From assembly GCA_030613515.1 (NCBI GenBank), contig JAUWLT010000003.1:1-41886 (forward strand): a DNA stretch of 41,886 bases. The letters are read 5' to 3'. This stretch comes from Desulfobulbaceae bacterium. GTDB taxonomy: Bacteria; Desulfobacterota; Desulfobulbia; Desulfobulbales; Desulfobulbaceae. Of this stretch, positions 9,278 through 17,869 are shown in pieces. A program made the translations under genes and the position numbers. The notes under the pieces are model-generated. The model saw only the letters and a list, made by a program, of their open reading frames with translations, was not told the DNA's origin and did not search any database. Position 1 is the first letter of the stretch. Each line of letters opens with the position of its first letter.

Positions 9278-9314
9278 AAACCAGATTGAAGGTGTAAGGT
9301 AAAAGGTTTAATAA

Positions 9315-10511
9315 ATGTACGCCCTTGGCGATAATAATAAAAATAATAAAAAAGTTGCTTATCTGGACTGTTTTTCCGGTATCAGCGGCAATATGCTGCT
9401 CGGAGCTCTGCTTAATGGTGGGCTGCCGGAAGAGGTTCTGCGTACATCACTTGCTGCTTTACAGATCCCCGACTGGCAGCTTGAGATAGTACACAACACT
9501 GTCTCCGGCCTGCAGGCATGTTGTGTCCGGGTGCGGGCGCAACAGAGTGCGAAACACCGGCATTTGCACCAGATCCGGGCCATCTTGGAACAATCCGCTC
9601 TACCTGAAACTGTTATCACCAGCTCTGTTGCTGTTTTTACACGGCTTGCAGAAGCTGAAGCCCATGTGCACGGCACCACTGTGGAAAAAATACATTTCCA
9701 CGAAGTCGGAGCCGTGGATGCAATTGTCGATATTGTCGGCGTGATAAGCGGCTTTCATTTCCTGGGCATTGAACAGGTGACCTGTTCTCCCTTGCCCATG
9801 CCCGGCGGCTGGGTGAGTTGTGCACACGGGAAGCTGCCTTTGCCCGCCCCGGCGGTCTGTGAACTGCTGAAAAAAATACCTGTGTACGGAGATTCCCTGG
9901 CACAGGAACTGGTGACCCCGACCGGCGCCGCCTTGGCTGCTGAGCTTGCCGGCTCGTTCGGTCCCATGCCGCCCATGATCCTTGAGCAAACCGGTTATGG
10001 AGCCGGAACCATGCTCCGAAAAGACGGCCGCCCCAACCTCTTACGGTTGATGATCGGTCGCTGTCCGGCAGTGACGGAAGCACAACAGGTAGAGATCATT
10101 GAGACCCATCTGGACGACTGGAACCCTGAACTCTGGCCCCATGTGTCGGAAAAGCTGATGGAGGCGGGTGCTCTGGACGTGAGCCTTGTTCCCATACTGA
10201 TGAAAAAGGGACGACCCGGTTTCCTGCTGCGGCTGATCAGTGATCTAACCCATGCCGCCCGCCTGAAAGAGATAATCCTGAATGAGACCAGCAGCATCGG
10301 CCTGCGCTTTCACACCATGCAGCGTATGACCCTGCCCCGAAAAATTGTGGAGGTGGATACGCCCTGGGGACCGGTTCAGGCCAAGAAAGTCGAAACCGCT
10401 GCCGGTTCCAGGGTTACTCCTGAATTTGAGGATTGCAGGAGGCTGGCAGAAGAACAGGATATTCCTCTGCAGAAAATTTATGCTGCGGTGGCAAAGCAGG
10501 TCGAAACATAA
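9315..10511 (+). CDS. larC: Nickel pincer cofactor biosynthesis protein LarC
   Basis: YLDCFSGISGNMLLGALLNGG...HFHEVGAVDAIVDIVG...TPTGAALAAEL...LETHLDDWNPELWPHV. Confidence 0.88.
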   Translation: MYALGDNNKNNKKVAYLDCFSGISGNMLLGALLNGGLPEEVLRTSLAALQIPDWQLEIVHNTVSGLQACCVRVRAQQSAKHRHLHQIRAILEQSALPETVITSSVAVFTRLAEAEAHVHGTTVEKIHFHEVGAVDAIVDIVGVISGFHFLGIEQVTCSPLPMPGGWVSCAHGKLPLPAPAVCELLKKIPVYGDSLAQELVTPTGAALAAELAGSFGPMPPMILEQTGYGAGTMLRKDGRPNLLRLMIGRCPAVTEAQQVEIIETHLDDWNPELWPHVSEKLMEAGALDVSLVPILMKKGRPGFLLRLISDLTHAARLKEIILNETSSIGLRFHTMQRMTLPRKIVEVDTPWGPVQAKKVETAAGSRVTPEFEDCRRLAEEQDIPLQKIYAAVAKQVET

Positions 10512-10516
10512 CTGTA

Positions 10517-10972
10517 ATGGATAAACTCTTTATGTTCATAGCCACCGGCGCCTACAGCGGCTACCTGCCCAAGGCACCCGGAACCTGGGGATCCCTTGTC
10601 GGTGTCCTGCTCTGGCTGGGTCTGCGCAATCTTGCAATCGGACCATATGCAGCCGTGGTTGCCGCATTATTTATCGTGGGCACCTTTGCCGCAGGAGCCG
10701 CAGAAAAAATTGTCGACCGTGGTGATCCCGGCCTTGTGGTCATTGATGAAATAGTGGGTCAGCTAATTGCACTGGCCATGGTTCCCAATCATCCAGTGGC
10801 CGTTATTGCTGCCTTTGCACTGTTTCGTTTTTTTGATATCCTCAAACCTTTCCCGGTGGGCTGGCTTGACCAGCACATCCACGGCGGCCTGGGAATAATG
10901 CTTGATGACGTTGTGGCCGGTCTGTACGCCCTGATCATCCTGCAGATCGCCACCAGGCTCTTTGGTTCATAA
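10517..10972 (+). CDS. pgpA: Phosphatidylglycerophosphatase A
   Basis: MFIATGAYSGYLPKAPGTWGSLVGVLL...VVIDEIVGQLIAL...FALFRFFDILKPFPVGWLD...GLGIMLDDVVAGLYA. Confidence 0.93.
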   Translation: MDKLFMFIATGAYSGYLPKAPGTWGSLVGVLLWLGLRNLAIGPYAAVVAALFIVGTFAAGAAEKIVDRGDPGLVVIDEIVGQLIALAMVPNHPVAVIAAFALFRFFDILKPFPVGWLDQHIHGGLGIMLDDVVAGLYALIILQIATRLFGS

Positions 10973-10978
10973 TAAAAC

Positions 10979-10995
10979 GGCGGGCACAGCCCGCC
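10979..10995. terminator. Hairpin between convergent pgpA and the downstream minus-strand gene
   Basis: GGCGGGC ACA GCCCGCC, 7-bp GC-rich perfect stem at a convergent gene junction; no clear U-tract. Confidence 0.45.
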
Positions 10996-11027
10996 ATATC
11001 TTCACCCTGCGGCCATGGCCGCCTTTA

Positions 11028-12998
11028 TCATTCAAGATTCCTGCGCTTCACGGCTTCTGGAAACAGGGTAAGATCGGTGTGAGGCAGAAAAAGAGAGGCC
11101 ACGTAGTTATCCGTGAAGCTCGGAACTTCTGAGAGCTCAAAACTGGTCATCTTGCGTACTACCTCCACCACATCCTTACGGATATGGTTGGAGAGTTCAC
11201 TCATCCAGGCACCCATAAGAGAACCGTTGCCCACGTAGAGGAACTTGCTCGAATCCACTTCCGGGAGCATCCCAACGCTCATGGCACTGTCAAGGTCAAT
11301 GTAGGAACCAAAACCTCCGGCCAGGATGATCTGCTCCAGGTCGCTTACCTGCAGGCCGACCTGTTCAAGCAGGGTCATGATTCCGGCAAAAATGGCCCCT
11401 TTCGCCCGGATAAAGTTTTCGATATCCACCTCATTTATCACGATGTCATGATCGGTAGCGCATTCATCCTTCCAGGCCAGTACATATTCCCAGCCGCTTC
11501 GTCCTTCCCGGATGCGAGGGCTGTCGCTGGGGTTGAATTTTCCGCTCTGGTTCAACACCTTGTTTTCAAAGAGGGTGGCCACAATAATAAGCAGGCCCGA
11601 CCCGCAGATGCCCAGGGGCGCTTTATTACCCTCTGTAATATTCATCGGTTCCAGGTTCTCCGGGTTGAGGCTGAAGTCGCTGATGGCCCCTTCCACCGCC
11701 CGCATGCCGTGGGTGATGCCACCGCCTTCAAAGGCCGGACCGGCAGAGCAGGCCGCGCAGGCGAGCCAATCTTTATTGCCTATAACGATCTCGGCATTGG
11801 TGCCCACATCAATGAACAGGGTGAGGAGATCGGTGCGATACATGCCTGAACCCATGACTCCGGCCACGATATCTCCGCCCACGTAACTTGAAATTGCCGG
11901 ATACACCAGGGCCACGCAATGATGCGGCAGCTCCAACTCCAGGTCTTCTGAGCACAGAGGCGGGATAAAAGTGCAAACCGGCACATAGGGGGAACGCCGG
12001 ATATTATCCGGTTCCAGCTTCAGGAGCAGATGGGTCATGGTAGTGTTGCCGGCAATGGTGATGGAGTTGATCTCATCGCGTGTGATGGGGCCATGTTCCT
12101 CACCGACCGGCGGCGTTGCATTTTTCAGCATCCTGGCGATGATCTCGTTCATGGCCCCGATCACCAAATCCTGCATCATATCCAACCCTTTGGGCTTTTC
12201 AGCATAAATGATCCTGGTAATGACATCCTCGCCATAGCTCATCTGGGGATTGTAGCTGAATTCTTTTGCCAGGATCTTGCCGGTATTGAGATCGATCAGC
12301 ACCCCGTAAACGGTGGTGGTGCCGATGTCAAAGGCCAGGCCGAAGTTACGGTGCTTCCAGCAGCCCGGCTGGATATTGAGCAGGTAGTTCCTGGACTTCT
12401 CGTTCACCGGCAGTTCAATGGTCGCGGTGACCAGAAAGTCCTTTTCCCTCAATGCCCGCCTTACTTTTCGCAGTACCGTGAGTCCGGTGACCAACCGATG
12501 CTTGCCCAGCTGGTCCGCCAGACCCTGCATCAGGCGTCCCACGTCGGATCGGTTATCGTGGGCTCCAGGTTTGGGCAATTCCAGGCAGACCTTTTCCACC
12601 GGCGGATAAAAAATACCTTCCTTTTTAACACTTTCTATATCAAAAACATGCATCCGCGCACGATGCCGCTCTGGGACATCAATACCCAGACCGCCCTTCT
12701 GTCTCCCGGTTTCTTCGGGGATACGCACAGTGATGTCCTCATGGACTTCGGCCGTACAGGCCTGCCGGTAGCCGTTTTCAAAGTCTTCGGGAGAAAGTTT
12801 TTCGCTGGTGCCTCCCTGTACCTCACCGCTCTCCACTATAACCCGGCATTTGCCGCACACCCCCGCCCCGCCGCAGGAGGCATTAATATGCAGACCTGCC
12901 TCCCTGGCGGCCTTGATCACGCTGCTGCCGTCCTTGACCTTGACGGTCCGGTTAGCCGGCAAAAAAGTAATTGTGTATTCCGTCTGATTCTCGCTCAT
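11028..12998 (-). CDS. 2Fe-2S ferredoxin-ASKHA (RACo/AcsV-like corrinoid activation) protein
   Basis: N-term CGGAGVCGKCRV...C ferredoxin motif; then FGLAFDIGTTTVYGVLIDLNTG...AGNTTMTHLLL...DVGTNAEIVIGN...LAGGFGSYIDL (DUF4445 type). Confidence 0.85.
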   Translation of the reverse strand: MSENQTEYTITFLPANRTVKVKDGSSVIKAAREAGLHINASCGGAGVCGKCRVIVESGEVQGGTSEKLSPEDFENGYRQACTAEVHEDITVRIPEETGRQKGGLGIDVPERHRARMHVFDIESVKKEGIFYPPVEKVCLELPKPGAHDNRSDVGRLMQGLADQLGKHRLVTGLTVLRKVRRALREKDFLVTATIELPVNEKSRNYLLNIQPGCWKHRNFGLAFDIGTTTVYGVLIDLNTGKILAKEFSYNPQMSYGEDVITRIIYAEKPKGLDMMQDLVIGAMNEIIARMLKNATPPVGEEHGPITRDEINSITIAGNTTMTHLLLKLEPDNIRRSPYVPVCTFIPPLCSEDLELELPHHCVALVYPAISSYVGGDIVAGVMGSGMYRTDLLTLFIDVGTNAEIVIGNKDWLACAACSAGPAFEGGGITHGMRAVEGAISDFSLNPENLEPMNITEGNKAPLGICGSGLLIIVATLFENKVLNQSGKFNPSDSPRIREGRSGWEYVLAWKDECATDHDIVINEVDIENFIRAKGAIFAGIMTLLEQVGLQVSDLEQIILAGGFGSYIDLDSAMSVGMLPEVDSSKFLYVGNGSLMGAWMSELSNHIRKDVVEVVRKMTSFELSEVPSFTDNYVASLFLPHTDLTLFPEAVKRRNLE

Positions 12999-13133
12999 CA
13001 GGTAAGCTCCATTTAATATTTAGATACAATCAACAGTTCACAGGAGTTATACAATATTGAACCTGCCGCTAATTTGCAAGAATTCAATCTCCTTTCCTGC
13101 AATGTCAACAGATTAATAAAACGTAGTTGGTCA

Positions 13134-13172
13134 CACAAACGATATCCTGCTGGCAGTGGTATATCGTTTGTG
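13134..13172. promoter_or_regulatory. Perfect 12-bp inverted repeat just upstream of the amidohydrolase start
   Basis: CACAAACGATAT (13134-13145) / ATATCGTTTGTG (13161-13172), 15-nt loop; ends 13 nt before ATG 13186. Confidence 0.6.
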
Positions 13173-13185
13173 ATACCCTGTACAA

Positions 13186-13968
13186 ATGATTGACTTTCAT
13201 ACCCATGCCTTTCCCGAGTCCGTTGCCACCCGTGCCATCCCGGCCCTTGAAAAGACAGGGAACGTGCAGGCGTATTCGGACGGCACCACTGCGGGGTTGC
13301 TCGCCTCCATGGACCTGGCGGGTATTGAAAAAAGTGTTGTCTGTTCCATTGCAACCAGGCCGGAGCAGTTCCAGCCCATCCTTGACTGGTCACGACAGAT
13401 CCGGAGCAACCGACTTATCCCCCTGCCCTCGGTTCACCCGGAAGACCCGCTGCTTGCTGACCATATCAGGACGATTAAAGATCAGGGTTTTGTCGGCATA
13501 AAACTGCACCCCTATTATCAAGATTTTTTTCTTGCTGAAGATCGACTGGCAGAACTGTACGAGACTGTGATCGAGTGTGACCTGCTGCTTGTTGCACACA
13601 CCGGTTTTGACATTGCCTATCCCCGGGTCCGACGGGCAGACCCGGCACAGGTTACCAGTCTACTGCAACAGTTTCCGGATCTGAAACTGGTGATTACCCA
13701 TCTTGGCGGCTGGGATGACTGGGAGGAGGTACACAGGCTGCTCATCGGCAAGCCCATTTACATGGAGATTTCTTTTGCCTTGGATTTTCTCAGCAAAAAA
13801 CAGGCCCGAGACCTGATCACCTCACACCAGCCGGACTACCTCCTGTTCGGCACCGATTCCCCATGGGCAGACCAGGCAGCCTGCCTGAAGCAGCTGCAGG
13901 AACTGAATTTGGACAAAGAGCTGTTCGAAAGAATCATTCGGAAAAACGCAGAAAGGTTAATGAGTTAA
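13186..13968 (+). CDS. Amidohydrolase family protein (metal-dependent, TIM barrel)
   Basis: MIDFHTHAFPESVA...GIKLHPYYQDF...HTGFDIAYP...VITHLGGWDDW...LLFGTDSPW. Confidence 0.85.
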   Translation: MIDFHTHAFPESVATRAIPALEKTGNVQAYSDGTTAGLLASMDLAGIEKSVVCSIATRPEQFQPILDWSRQIRSNRLIPLPSVHPEDPLLADHIRTIKDQGFVGIKLHPYYQDFFLAEDRLAELYETVIECDLLLVAHTGFDIAYPRVRRADPAQVTSLLQQFPDLKLVITHLGGWDDWEEVHRLLIGKPIYMEISFALDFLSKKQARDLITSHQPDYLLFGTDSPWADQAACLKQLQELNLDKELFERIIRKNAERLMS

Positions 13969-14012
13969 CTCACATTTCTCACAAAGCTCAGACATCATTG
14001 ACGAGACACTAA

Positions 14013-14642
14013 ATGAAAGTTGTTGTGATAGCTGATATCCACGGATTTCAGCAACGACTTACAATCCCTGCTGCTGATGTGCTGGTGGTGGCCGGTGATA
14101 TCTGTCCATTTGGGACCCTTGAGGAGATCAAAGAGTTTGGCAATTGGTTACGAGAGCAGCCCTGCAAGCACAAAATCGTTGTCGCCGGGAACCATGACGC
14201 GCCATTTCAACATGAGCAAGAGTCGGCTCAGGATGCTCTCATAGGTGGAGCACCAGGCATCATTTATTTACAGGATAGTTCCGTCAAGATTGATGATGTC
14301 CTGTTCTATGGTTCGCCCTGGACCCCAACCTTTATGGAGTGGCATTTTATGGCTGATAGAGGCGTAGCGATCCGCAAAAAATGGTCAATGATACCAGAAG
14401 ATACCGATGTGCTGATCACCCATGGCCCGCCTTCCACAATCCTGGATAGAGTCAGAGGAGTCCCCCTGGGCTGTCATGATCTACTGGAAACGGTGTTGCA
14501 ACTCCGCCCGAAATATCATCTGTTTGGCCATATTCACGAGGAATACGGAATGACTAGGAGAAACGGCATCACTTTTATCAATGCCAGCGTCTGTGATGGC
14601 CGGTTCAGGCCTGTAAACGAGCCTGTTGTTTTTGACTTGTAG
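14013..14642 (+). CDS. Calcineurin-like metallophosphoesterase
   Basis: VVIADIHGFQ...VAGDICPFG...VAGNHDAPF...LITHGPPSTILD...LFGHIHEEYG. Confidence 0.88.
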   Translation: MKVVVIADIHGFQQRLTIPAADVLVVAGDICPFGTLEEIKEFGNWLREQPCKHKIVVAGNHDAPFQHEQESAQDALIGGAPGIIYLQDSSVKIDDVLFYGSPWTPTFMEWHFMADRGVAIRKKWSMIPEDTDVLITHGPPSTILDRVRGVPLGCHDLLETVLQLRPKYHLFGHIHEEYGMTRRNGITFINASVCDGRFRPVNEPVVFDL

Positions 14643-14780
14643 CCGTGGCTGATCTGTCCTGGAGACTCACCAATCCCTGCTTTTTAGGAATGTCAGCCTT
14701 AAAAAAAGCATTGACACCAAATGACCGAAGGCCTATGCTCTAGACAGGCTAGCCAGAACAAAACAAATACAGGTATCGCT

Positions 14781-15035
14781 ATGATTGAAAACCATTGGCA
14801 ACTTCAGGATGCAAAGAACAGGTTCAGCAATTTAGTTGATAAAGCTCAACATACCGGCCCTCAGGTGGTGACAAAACACGGCAAGGATGCTGTTGTCGTC
14901 CTGTCAATCGAAGAATACAAAAAATTAATAAAACCCAAAACAAATTTGGTGGAATTCTTTCAATGCTCTCCTCTCGCTGACACAGAGTTAAATCTAACGA
15001 GAAGCAAAGAAATCCCTCGGGATATCGAACTATGA
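14781..15035 (+). CDS. Phd/YefM-family antitoxin
   Basis: MIENHWQLQDAKNRFSNLVDKAQHTGPQVVTKHGKDAVVVLSIEEYKKL; ATG at 14781; 4-bp overlap with the following toxin. Confidence 0.9.
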   Translation: MIENHWQLQDAKNRFSNLVDKAQHTGPQVVTKHGKDAVVVLSIEEYKKLIKPKTNLVEFFQCSPLADTELNLTRSKEIPRDIEL

Positions 15036-15460
15036 ACTATCTCTTAGACACCTGTGTCCTTTCTGAATTAATTAAGAACAATCCCGGTCAAAAAGTAATC
15101 AAATGGGTTTCAAAAACAGAGGAAGCTAAACTATTTATCAGTGTTCTAACTATTGGCGAAATTCACAAAGGTATCGAAAAATTACCTGATAGTAAAAAGA
15201 AAGAAAAATTGCACCAATGGGTGAATTATGATCTCAAAGAAAGGTTCAAGAACAGAATAATCGACTTTGATCTTAAAACGGCAACAGTTTGGGGAAAAAT
15301 TCAAGCACATTCAGAATTGTCCGGCAAAAGCATGCCGGTAATAGATGGGCAAATTGTCGCAACTGGAATTTCATACGATCTTACTGTAGTAACCAGGAAT
15401 ACAACAGATATGGAAATTAGTGGTGCTGTTTTGCTCGACCCTTGGAATGATGATCTATAA
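15032..15460 (+). CDS. PIN-domain (VapC/FitB-type) toxin
   Basis: MNYLLDTCVLSELIKNNPGQKVIKWV...LTIGEIHKGIEKL...MPVIDGQIVATGISYDLTVVTRNTTDM. Confidence 0.9.
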   Translation: MNYLLDTCVLSELIKNNPGQKVIKWVSKTEEAKLFISVLTIGEIHKGIEKLPDSKKKEKLHQWVNYDLKERFKNRIIDFDLKTATVWGKIQAHSELSGKSMPVIDGQIVATGISYDLTVVTRNTTDMEISGAVLLDPWNDDL

Positions 15461-15493
15461 TGCCGACTGAAAGGGAAATAGGCTAAATTTATT

Positions 15494-15686
15494 GTAACTA
15501 TTTAGGTTATGCCCCATAGTTGGCAAAACCACTGCATCGTAACTGTTCAGGAGTGCCTTATATTCGGAGGCTACGCTTACCTGTTCATCCGGAGTCTCGT
15601 TCCTCGCTTACCTGGGGCTTTGAAGCATACTTGTGCTATTCGAGGAGACCCAAATGGGCAAAGATGGGGTGCTCCTGAAAAGTTAC
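15494..15686. mobile_element. ~193-bp non-coding MITE-like element, possibly IS66-related
   Basis: Ends GTAACTATTTAGG...(CTC)CTGAAAAGTTAC form imperfect TIRs, flanked by perfect 8-bp direct repeats AATTTATT at 15486-15493 and 15687-15694. Internal extra end copy GTAACTGTTCAGGAG at 15539-15553. Confidence 0.7.
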
Positions 15687-15689
15687 AAT

Positions 15690-17177
15690 TTATTCAGCTA
15701 TTCCTATATCATCAGCTATCTCCCGAAACTGCTCCAAAGCGGCCTCAAGATCCTCGACAATTTCAGCGGCGATGATTCCCGGCTCGGGCAGGTTTTCTGA
15801 GTCTTCCAGAGATTCGTCCTTGAGCCAGAAGATATCGAGGCCGGCTTTGTCGCGAATGATGATCTCGTCATAGTCGTAGGCCCGCCAGCGACCAGCCTGA
15901 TTCTCTTCGGACCAGGTAGGGTTGCGATCTTGACGGTTGGGCGGGTTGTAACAGTCGACAAACTCGTCCAGGTCGGTCCGTTTCAAGGGGTTGGTCTTGA
16001 GGGTAAAGTGGATGTTGGTGCGCAGATCGTAGATCCAGAGTTTTTTAGTCCACGGGGTTTCCGAGGCCGGTTTCTTGTCAAAGAAGAGGACATTGGCCTT
16101 GACGCCCTGAGCATAGAACAAACCGGTCGGCAACCGCAGCAAGGTGTGGACGTCGCAATCGTGCAAAAGTTTACGGCGCACGGTCTCCCCGGCCCCGCCT
16201 TCAAAGAGCACATTGTCCGGCACTACAATCCCGCAGCGGCCATGCTGCTTGAGGAGCGTCTTGACATGTTGGAGAAAGTTAAGCTGTTTGTTGGAGGTGG
16301 TGGCCCAGAAGTCCTCCCGCTCGACAATATCCTTCTCCCTGGTAACCTTGCCGTCTTCACCGATAATGGTGGTACTGCTCTTCTTGCCAAAAGGGGGATT
16401 GGTCAAAACAATCTCGAAACGCTCGCCTGGATCGGCAGCCAGGGCATCGCTCACGGTCAACGGCAGCTTGCCGCCGTTGTTGCCGATACCGTGCAGCATC
16501 AGGTTCATGGCACAAAGGCGGGCTGTGCTCTGCACCAGCTCCCAGCCGGAAAAAGTCGCATCCTTGAGTGCGCGCTTTTCATCCTTGGTCATATTGAGGT
16601 TGTTGGCAATGATGTAGTCATGGGCAGCCAGTAAAAAACCACCGGTCCCGCAGGCCGGGTCACAGATCTTCTCGCCCGGTCCCGGCTGGATCACATCAAC
16701 CATGGCCCGGATCAGCGGGCGGGGAGTGAAGTACTGTCCAGCCCCGGACTTGGTGTCCTGGGCGTTTTTTTCCAGCAACCCCTCGTAGGCATCACCCTTG
16801 ACATCGGCGCTCATTATTGACCAGTTTTCCTTACCGATCAGATCAACCAGCAGGCGGCGCAGTTTGGCCGGGTCCTGAAACTTGTTCTGGGATTTATTGA
16901 AGATCAGGCCAAGAAGTCCTTTTTCCTTGCCTAACTGATCAAGGAGATGACGGTAATGATCAAACAGCTCATCACCATCTTTCTTGATCAGGCTGGGCCA
17001 GTCGTAGCCTGCCGGCACCGCACTCGGCCTATTATAAGGGGCCTTGGTACGCTCATCCGACATCTTGAGAAACAACAGGTAGGTCAACTGTTCGACGTAA
17101 TCGCCATAGCTCATCCCGTCATCACGCAGGACGTTACAGTAGTTCCAGAGTTTATGGACGATATTTGCCGGGGTCAT
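15690..17177 (-). CDS. hsdM: Type I restriction-modification N6-adenine methyltransferase subunit HsdM
   Basis: YLLFLKMSDER...GQYFTPRPLIRAMVDVIQPGPGEKICDPACGTGGFLLAAHDYI...LTNPPFGKKSS. Confidence 0.95.
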   Translation of the reverse strand: MTPANIVHKLWNYCNVLRDDGMSYGDYVEQLTYLLFLKMSDERTKAPYNRPSAVPAGYDWPSLIKKDGDELFDHYRHLLDQLGKEKGLLGLIFNKSQNKFQDPAKLRRLLVDLIGKENWSIMSADVKGDAYEGLLEKNAQDTKSGAGQYFTPRPLIRAMVDVIQPGPGEKICDPACGTGGFLLAAHDYIIANNLNMTKDEKRALKDATFSGWELVQSTARLCAMNLMLHGIGNNGGKLPLTVSDALAADPGERFEIVLTNPPFGKKSSTTIIGEDGKVTREKDIVEREDFWATTSNKQLNFLQHVKTLLKQHGRCGIVVPDNVLFEGGAGETVRRKLLHDCDVHTLLRLPTGLFYAQGVKANVLFFDKKPASETPWTKKLWIYDLRTNIHFTLKTNPLKRTDLDEFVDCYNPPNRQDRNPTWSEENQAGRWRAYDYDEIIIRDKAGLDIFWLKDESLEDSENLPEPGIIAAEIVEDLEAALEQFREIADDIGIAE

Positions 17178-17195
17178 TTTCTAATTCTCGCAAGT

Positions 17196-17866
17196 TCATT
17201 CATCTCTCTCGCCCTCTTCTTGCATCAGATCTTTGATGCCGTCACGAAAAACCTGAAAACTTTTTGATTGATTAATCTCTACATCCAAGTGGGGAGAGAT
17301 GTTACATGCCCATGCGCATTTGGCCTGTCCTGTATGGGGCCATCCCAATTTCTTTAACTTCTGCGATCCCCCCGGATAGACGGCATCAGCAAGTATTTCC
17401 CATGTTCCACAAATGCTGTCTTGGACATAAGCGTTCAGGTGCTTATCTCTTGCACGAGGATAGGCGGCTTTTACGGCGTTACGGTCTCCAAGTAACCAGG
17501 CTTCGCTTTCCTCTATCGCAATCCTGAACAGTGTATTTGGCTGTGGATTGCAGATGTTCAAAATATTGAGCATTTCTTGTTTAAACACCAGACAGTCTTG
17601 ATCATCCAGGTCCACGACCACGACAACCACAGCAGGAATATTGTGGAGGCTTTTACCATAGCCTCTGAGTAACTTTGGCAATCGGTCCAGAAGAATCCGT
17701 TTTTGCGGATCTGTCGTTCCTTGAGGTTTTTTGGAATATGGCCAATGCCTTTATAAGAAATTATTCTATAGGTATGATCTTGTCCATTTGGGCCAAGAAT
17801 TTTTTCCAGAATGGCTTTTAATGCGATTTTTCCTGATGCATCTTCGACAAGTATTTCATAGTGCAT
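17196..17866 (-). CDS. DUF4276-like protein, split by a -1 frame change
   Basis: Frame from 17866: MHYEILVEDASGKIALKAILEKILGPNGQDHTYRIISYKGIGHIPKNL. Continues in the -1 frame as (PQ)GTTDPQKRILLDRLPKLLRGYGKSLHNIPAVVVVVVDLDDQDC...AIEESEAWLLGD...DSICGTWEILADAVYPGG to 17196. A AAA AAC at 17732-17726 lies in frame at the change. Confidence 0.75.
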
Positions 17867-17869
17867 TGC

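Noticed and set aside
11184-11849. 221-aa + strand ORF opposite the RACo-like gene
   Set aside because: Antisense shadow ORF with the same reasoning.
12030-13016. 328-aa + strand ORF opposite the RACo-like gene
   Set aside because: Antisense to a strongly supported ferredoxin-ASKHA protein; no family features.
15930-16634. 234-aa + strand ORF opposite hsdM
   Set aside because: Antisense shadow of HsdM catalytic core; composition typical of reverse-strand translation.
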